From Trichoplax sp. H2 (lineage: Eukaryota > Placozoa > Uniplacotomia > Trichoplacea), in assembly GCA_003344405.1 (NCBI GenBank), contig NOWV01000015.1, positions 1 through 64,000 of the forward strand: DNA of 64,000 nucleotides, in the 5' to 3' direction. Of this stretch, positions 58,501-64,000 are shown piece by piece. The notes below the pieces were generated by a model. The model was not told the DNA's origin, made no database searches, and was given only the letters and a program-made list of their open reading frames with translations. Position numbers and translations under genes: made by a program. The stretch's first letter is position 1; each line of letters opens with the position of its first letter.

Positions 58501-59532
58501 AGCTTATAATTATACTTTTAATATAGTATACTGTAATAAACAGCATGACACTAGATAACTTTTATTTTTACACTTATAGCTGAAACTTAAACAATGATTC
58601 AATTGAACGAAACAGCATGCACAAAGAGGAAAATTTTGATCAATTTTCTTGTTTAACTTAGACTTAGTATTGATATACAGAGTTATCTCATTATCTATCT
58701 GCATAGAATCCACGTACGGTAAAATTGATGATAATTAGCTTACCTCCGCTTTATTTACTTATTTCATCTTTTTTGATGAAACCTTACATTTTTACTTTCT
58801 CTTAATTTCGACAAATTCTTAGTAAATAATAATGATGTCGATTCCATGCTGTAACTAAGCCAGAATTTTCTGTTTGGTATCGTAAGACTTTGAACTTGGT
58901 TACAACATTCAATAGAAGCAGAATCTTTTATTTCAAATCTCGGCTATATACTAAAATATTAGAAATAAGAAATACTACAATTGCAGCATTTCCTTTTTTA
59001 TTGCGTGAATGTGGACATATAATTTTCTATTTACATAAATATTGAATGAATGCAAATGTAGTATTCAATATTTATTGAGACAATGAAGCTCATAGTATTG
59101 TAGAAGCTGTAAATATTTATAGAGATTTATCATAACTTCACAAAAAGTAAAATATTAAAATTGTTACTTATTGAAGATGACTAATGGCATGTATATACTT
59201 GCCATGCTAATATATCTCTTAAGATTAGCATCAGCGATTAGCCAATATCTAATATTTCGCTTCTATTTTCCAGTAAGAATTTCTTTAGGTTGCCGGTTGC
59301 GAACCTGGATCTAATGCTCAGTAAATAAGGTATTATTTCGAATTGAATAGAATTTGACTTAGGAGCCACTGATAATAACCAGGAAAGAGGCTAGATATGC
59401 TATTTACATAGGATGGTATGGCTAGTTTGACGTAAATTAGAGTTAATGCATATTTCCTGAAGTGTTTAACATTTTTATTTATTTTAGTTAGAAATGCAGG
59501 TATACCAGTAGTTCCCATCAACACGTATAATA
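55565..59532. other. Intergenic, no supported gene
   Basis: Mixed-composition sequence becoming AT-rich to the right. Short frames at 56597-56788 (-) and 57371-57580 (+) look mildly protein-like (for example EAVDLQQDSDDDSLYRIRKL in the latter), but there is no domain or clear splice context. Not called as genes. Confidence 0.4.
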
Positions 59533-61677
59533 TTAAGATGATGCACTTGGATCAGTTAAAGCACACATATCATCATTATACTCCTTTAACGCTGCCTTTC
59601 TTGCAGCTCGCTTTTTGTCATCTAAAATACTGAAGTAATTATAAAGTAATACGCATGGAACGATAACCAAAACGCTAGCAATAATAAATCCCGTAGATAA
59701 CGTGAAATGAGGATACCAATGAATACCATTCTTAGAAGAAAATAAAGTCCAAAAGAAGGCAACCAAAGGAGTTACTAGTGCCTGAATGATTACTAAGTAA
59801 TTAGCTCCATCTGTGTAACGAATCAGTAGTAACGAAAAAAGCTGAGCTCCAGTAAAAAGTAATATAAATGCAGACGATGCACCAGCAGCCCAAGGATAAT
59901 GAATGTTAGAATTACCCGTATATTGAGCCATGAATCCGCAGTACATGCCGCCTTGAAATTGTTTGAAAGATTTAGCCTAGAAAAAATATAGATATATATA
60001 GCAATTACATTCTTAAGTCAAATTCAAAATCAGTAGTGATCGAAACAGACAATTTATAATGATTCGGGCTGAAATTTTCTAGTAAAAGATAATCCTTAAG
60101 TCAAATTCAAAATCTATAATGATCAGAATAGACAATTTATAATGATTCGGGCCGAAATTTTTTAGTAAAAGATAACTCTTACGTCAAATTCAAAATCAAT
60201 AGCGATCAGAATAGACAATTTATAATGATTTGGAGTGAAATTTTCTATTAAAAGATAATGTAAACTTCAAAATGTCTGAAAATTTCCACTTGTAATTATG
60301 TCATTAGCTAACCTCTGCTGATGGTTGCTATAAAATTGCAGAATCATGTTGAATACAATAGCATCTGTACATTACAGGTACTACTACTTACTATTACTTG
60401 CTACATGATGCTATGATGTTGTTTTTACTGGTAATGTCTCGATACCTTTGGTAACTAATACTATATAGAAGCTAATCAGTTAATTCTATTGAAAAAGTAG
60501 AATCATGTCTAAAGCTAGTCGCTTCCAAAAGTATAGTCGTAACAGCTAGAAAAAAGGAACTTTTTACAGTTTCATTCATTCATGTAGTACTCCAATATTG
60601 CATATGAGTTAAATGATAAAGTGCTGTAGAATATTTTAAATTGCTTGTAAATTTTGCAAGTAAAACGTTATAAGTAATGGATTAATGGTGATGAGACTGA
60701 GATTGAAGATGTATTTATCAATACAATTCACATCGTCTTTCCTAATTTACCGTTCCAAAACCGGGTATAAACTCAGCCCAGAAAAATAGTCCAACGAAAA
60801 TAAGTTTGTATGTTTGAATCCATGCCATAAAAACAAGAGCTTCCTCCTATTGACATAAAGTGTCATTAACAGGATATACGGAGGTATCATTTACTTACAA
60901 GAAACGATAACTAGTGGAGTAACAAAGTTGTTATATGCGTGTAACTGCTTTAGCACTATTATTATTAAAAAATCAAATAACCTTTGCATCTTTCTTAATA
61001 TATCTTTCCTGCAAGACATTTGATAAACTACTTGGCAGATAGGCCAATCCAAAAACGAGCGGCCAAATTACTGAGGCAATACCCTTTTTTCGATATTGAC
61101 CATTTATATCGAAAATAATCGGTTCGAAAGAAATAAACAATCCGATCAATGTGCCACATGTACATATTAGGCGGCCAAGACTGGGACGTTTGTGTAATAT
61201 CATGTAACTCAATAGAACCGTGTAAGGAATTCGTAATGTCCTTAGTATAGCCTGCAAGCTTGGTAAAGTTCTGCTCGGAGGGCTAGCATAAACCACCATA
61301 AAAGCATTGAGAGTATCTAAGAGACCTAACAGTACAAAGATCTTATGTGATGTATAAGATTTGATGGTAAACAATGGATTGGCTAATTTAGCTATAATAG
61401 CGCATAACCATAATATAACTGGAAACCAAAAGTCGCAAGAAACAAGCGTAAAATATTGATTGCTAGGGCAATTATTTGATAAAAGAATTTGTGAAAGTAC
61501 GGGTAAGGCAACATTCGCACCACATAGGCATATAATACAAATGATAGCAATTATAATTCTGGTCGCTCGTAGTGAGCAATAAATATTGCCTACTGGTAAT
61601 GCTATGCCGTTGTTGTTCGGAGAATGATTATTGCCAGTGATTACAACAACATCGATTAAATCTTCGTTTTCTTCCAT
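59533..61677 (-). CDS. CRT-like (chloroquine-resistance-transporter family) membrane transporter
   Basis: Exons 61677-60982, 60846-60751 and 59976-59533, all phase 0; 1236 nt, 411 residues. About ten hydrophobic segments: six in exon 1 (from IIIAIICIICLCGANVALPV to VIWPLVFGLAYLPSSLSNVL), one in exon 2 (KLIFVGLFFWAEFIPGFG) and three in exon 3 (ASSAFILLFTGAQLFSLLLI; LVIIQALVTPLVAFFWTLF; FIIASVLVIVPCVLLYNYF). The motifs VVYASPPSRTLPSLQAIL and GRLICTCGTLIGLFISFEPI match the CRT branch of the drug/metabolite transporter superfamily, in which PfCRT has 424 residues and ten helices. Known members sit in lysosome or vacuole membranes and export amino acids, peptides or drugs. The exon 1 donor (GTTATT) is weak. 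The opening, an acidic MEENEDLIDVV, is cytosolic-looking. Confidence 0.82.
60012..60260. repeat. Three tandem 83-bp repeats in a CRT intron
   Basis: Units start at 60012, 60095 and 60178 (cttaagtcaaattcaaaat or cttacgtcaa...), each with gacaatttataatgatt and gaaatttt. Located in intron 2 of the CRT-like gene. Confidence 0.85.
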
Positions 61678-63109
61678 TGTGGTGCATGCGAATTATGTGT
61701 TACAGTTCAATAAAAGAACTTAATGTTTGTAGATAGGGTAGTTTGGTATCAATCAGGATTTTTATAGAGTAGTACTTTGCCTATAACGGTATGAAATGAT
61801 GCCTATAGCAAGGCTTCCATAAAAGATTTACTTTAGCCGGTTATTCTGTATAATCACCGGGATTCGTTCTTTCGCCGTATAACTATTTAGGATAAAGGGA
61901 TTGAAGTGATGACTTCTAATTTACTTTCGCTAGCATGGTACATAACCATACCATACCATATCATACAATAAGTGGTCAAAGAAATTGACTAATCCTATTC
62001 CGAGACGATTGCTATTTCCTCCATCATAACGTGAGGTAAGATTGATTGGTAAGGTAAGTTAGCCTACCGTGCTCGGCTTTCATCGAGCAAACCATGTAGG
62101 CACTTGTTGATATGGAGAGTGGCATGCCCCATCGTTACTACGATACGCTATCTACGGTGGCTCAGAACGGGGCCAGGCCAGGTGACCCGACCAACATGTC
62201 ACCGTGATGTAGGTGACGTTATCGAATCGCGAGCGAACAGACAGCTGACGGCAAGTAGGCGAGAAGCTGACGACAGCAACCTGACCAAGCCCTAAGATAG
62301 TAGTGAGCTGACTAAAATAGTGTCGCTGTCGTCGTCACGTCCGTCCCTAGCCTGTCGTTCTGGGCCGCAGTACAGTCTGTTCTAGAGTCTATAGTACTGT
62401 AGAAAACGCGAAAGACAGCCTTGGTCCTGGTCTCGACGAGTCGTATACAGTACGTACAGTACAGTAGATCATAACGGTTTGAACTGATGGATCGATGGAT
62501 CTGATAGACCCTTTCTCAGGTCAAGAGTGGACGACCGAGCACTACAGTACAGTACTCGAATACGGTACTGTACAGTATGTACTGTACACTGTACACTGTA
62601 CAGTACTACAGTACACGTCAGTACAGTAAAGGACGAATCGTGTGAGAGGGTGACGTCGAGTGACCATCACGAGTTCTAGCGCATGACACAGCGGTCCAAC
62701 GAGTGTCCTGAATAACGTGCGGATGTCAGTACTCATGCCTACCGGATTGTTATCTAATGACGTTATCTTCTATAACGATGAAATCGATTCTTTACTAGTG
62801 AATACGATCTAGAGGAAAGGGCAAAGATTAGAAGAAATTCTCGCCATTCGTCAACGTAATAAAGCAAAAACCACCTGAAAGTTTAGCCGTCGACGTACAG
62901 TAGATTGATTCTGGTGGAAAATTACGATTACTGCCTCGTTGAAGCATCTTTTCTTGGCTGTTACGAAAGTCATAGTTTATATAAGCCATCAGTCAAATTG
63001 TTGGATGGTGACCAATCTTTCAACGCTACAATTATTGGTATTAAAAGGCTAGTGAAGGAAAAGACATAGCTGATTTTGGAAGAGAATTACATTATACTAC
63101 TAAGACATC
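61678..63109. promoter_or_regulatory. Shared upstream region of two divergent CRT-like genes
   Basis: 1.43 kb between the two start codons. The part from about 62040 to 62740 is clearly more GC-rich than the surroundings. A cluster of gtacagt/actgtac words lies at 62380-62640. The left part has ccataccataccata near 61950. It probably contains both promoters. No TATA or other site is assigned. Confidence 0.5.
62380..62640. repeat. GTACAGT/ACTGTAC word-rich low-complexity tract
   Basis: Dense, overlapping palindromic words such as gtactgtacagta and actgtacactgtacactgta. Able to form hairpins. No coding capacity. Confidence 0.75.
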
Positions 63110-64000
63110 ATGATGGAATCGAATGAATCAACTCCTTTAATAAATGGCTCAACCAATCATAACCATGGAGATGGGATTGATATCGTTAACAATAGTAAAG
63201 AGGATGTACCTAGTTTAGATACAGTTACTATACCCATATGTAATGTGGTCATCACTCGATCCACTGCAAGTATATTCATAGCTGTCATTAATGTTCTTAG
63301 CCAAGTTGGAATGAATATTAGTTTACCTACTCTTTCCAAAACGATCGAATCTGGTCACTGTCATAGTAATCAGTTTTTTGTCCTATTTTATTCTGGTTTG
63401 TGGTTCCCCATTCTTTTTTGGGCCGCTGTTGTGATCGTCAAACTATGCCGTCCAACTTTTAACGTCAGGACTTACACTTCTCACAAATATTTAATTCTTT
63501 TGGGAGCATTAAACGCTGTCAATGGATTATTGGTGGTATATGCTAGTCCACCCAGTAGAACATCGCCCAGTTTACAAGCTATTCTAAGCACAACTATAAT
63601 CCCTTACACAGTTGTCTTGCGTTATATCATTTTAAGAAAAGGTGTTAGCTACGGCCGATTGATATGCACCGTTGGTACCCTAATTGGGCTGTTTATCTCC
63701 TTGGAGCCAAACATCTTTAATATTAATCAAAAACAAAGTAGTGGATCGGCCTCAGCTATATGGCCTTTCGTGTTCGCACTAGGATTTTTGCCAGTTGGTG
63801 TTGCAAATGTACTACAAGAACGAGAGATCATGAAAGATAATAGGGTTAGCTGCAAACTTGATATTATACCAAAGAGTCATTTTATCGATAGTGTTACAGA
63901 CAATCTACCAAGTATTAGTAATTATGCTAAGATAGATAGCTTAAAAATGCACCATTTTCCCTTAAATTTCATACTCATTGTAGGAAGAATCATTGGTATT
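63110..64000 (+). CDS. Second CRT-like transporter, runs off the window
   Basis: Open from ATGATG at 63110 to the end of the window, 297 codons with no stop. It is a paralogue of the gene at 59533-61677 with conserved VVYASPPSRTSPSLQAIL, YGRLICTVGTLIGLFISLEP and NVLQERE. By comparison exon 1 should end at 63844 (AGG/GTTAGC, phase 0, 245 codons), the same junction as its neighbour. However, the frame stays open beyond it, so read-through (a loop ending LNFILIVGRIIGI) cannot be excluded. The N-terminal tail is Asn/Ser-rich. Six hydrophobic segments are visible before the junction. Confidence 0.8.
   Translation, partial: MMESNESTPLINGSTNHNHGDGIDIVNNSKEDVPSLDTVTIPICNVVITRSTASIFIAVINVLSQVGMNISLPTLSKTIESGHCHSNQFFVLFYSGLWFPILFWAAVVIVKLCRPTFNVRTYTSHKYLILLGALNAVNGLLVVYASPPSRTSPSLQAILSTTIIPYTVVLRYIILRKGVSYGRLICTVGTLIGLFISLEPNIFNINQKQSSGSASAIWPFVFALGFLPVGVANVLQEREIMKDNRVSCKLDIIPKSHFIDSVTDNLPSISNYAKIDSLKMHHFPLNFILIVGRIIGI

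Noticed and set aside
1-64000. CRISPR arrays, bacterial operons, rRNA or tRNA genes
   Set aside because: The repeats seen are tandem or dispersed eukaryotic types without regular spacers. I found no tRNA-like TTCGA arm with a matching fold and no rRNA core sequence by eye.

Overview
This is an AT-rich eukaryotic window. Its exons are short, introns have GT...AG ends, and it carries a dense set of metazoan death-fold domains (Death and CARD), ROC-COR (ROCO-family) GTPase exons, two chloroquine-resistance-transporter-like genes and a possible Eaf6/MEAF6-like gene. That mix, the low GC and the small introns suggest an early-branching animal. A placozoan (Trichoplax/Hoilungia type) is my best inference, not a proof. 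Gene models below were spliced by hand from reading frame, splice sites and intron phase.

Layout. 1-7.3 kb: a duplicated AT-rich block around a small secreted cysteine-containing protein gene (minus, 2838-3682) and a broken copy of its exon. 7.3-16.5 kb (minus): a 20-exon gene with the domain order CARD - mini-exon spacer - CARD - ROC - COR - Cys/His cluster - Death. 19-28.2 kb (minus): a second ROC-COR gene with two Death exons upstream of the GTPase and one or two downstream. 31.3-35.7 kb (plus): a compact three-exon ROC-COR-Death gene. 37-40 kb (plus): an orphan Death exon and a decayed CARD gene fragment. 41.96-46.2 kb (plus): a CARD-CARD-linker-Death gene with no GTPase. 49.5-51.9 kb (minus): a CARD-linker-Death gene with the domain order of the RAIDD/CRADD adaptor. 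52.3-53.5 kb: a triple 410-bp repeat. 54.9-55.6 kb: an intronless Eaf6-like ORF (plus). 59.5-61.7 kb (minus) and 63.1 kb to the window end (plus): a divergent pair of CRT-like transporter genes.

How the genes fit together. Nine Death exons, five CARDs (plus one relic) and three ROC-COR exons lie within about 45 kb. Nearly all their introns are phase 1, and exon lengths are multiples of three between them, so cassettes can be gained, lost or duplicated without breaking frame. GTPase-bearing genes (possible sensors or scaffolds) sit beside GTPase-less CARD/Death genes (possible adaptors). I infer a locus for death-fold signalling (innate immunity or cell death) that has grown by exon shuffling and tandem duplication. 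Three 20-N assembly gaps are each flanked by near-identical sequence, most simply unresolved alternative alleles. One pair shows an LTR-like insertion next to its empty site.
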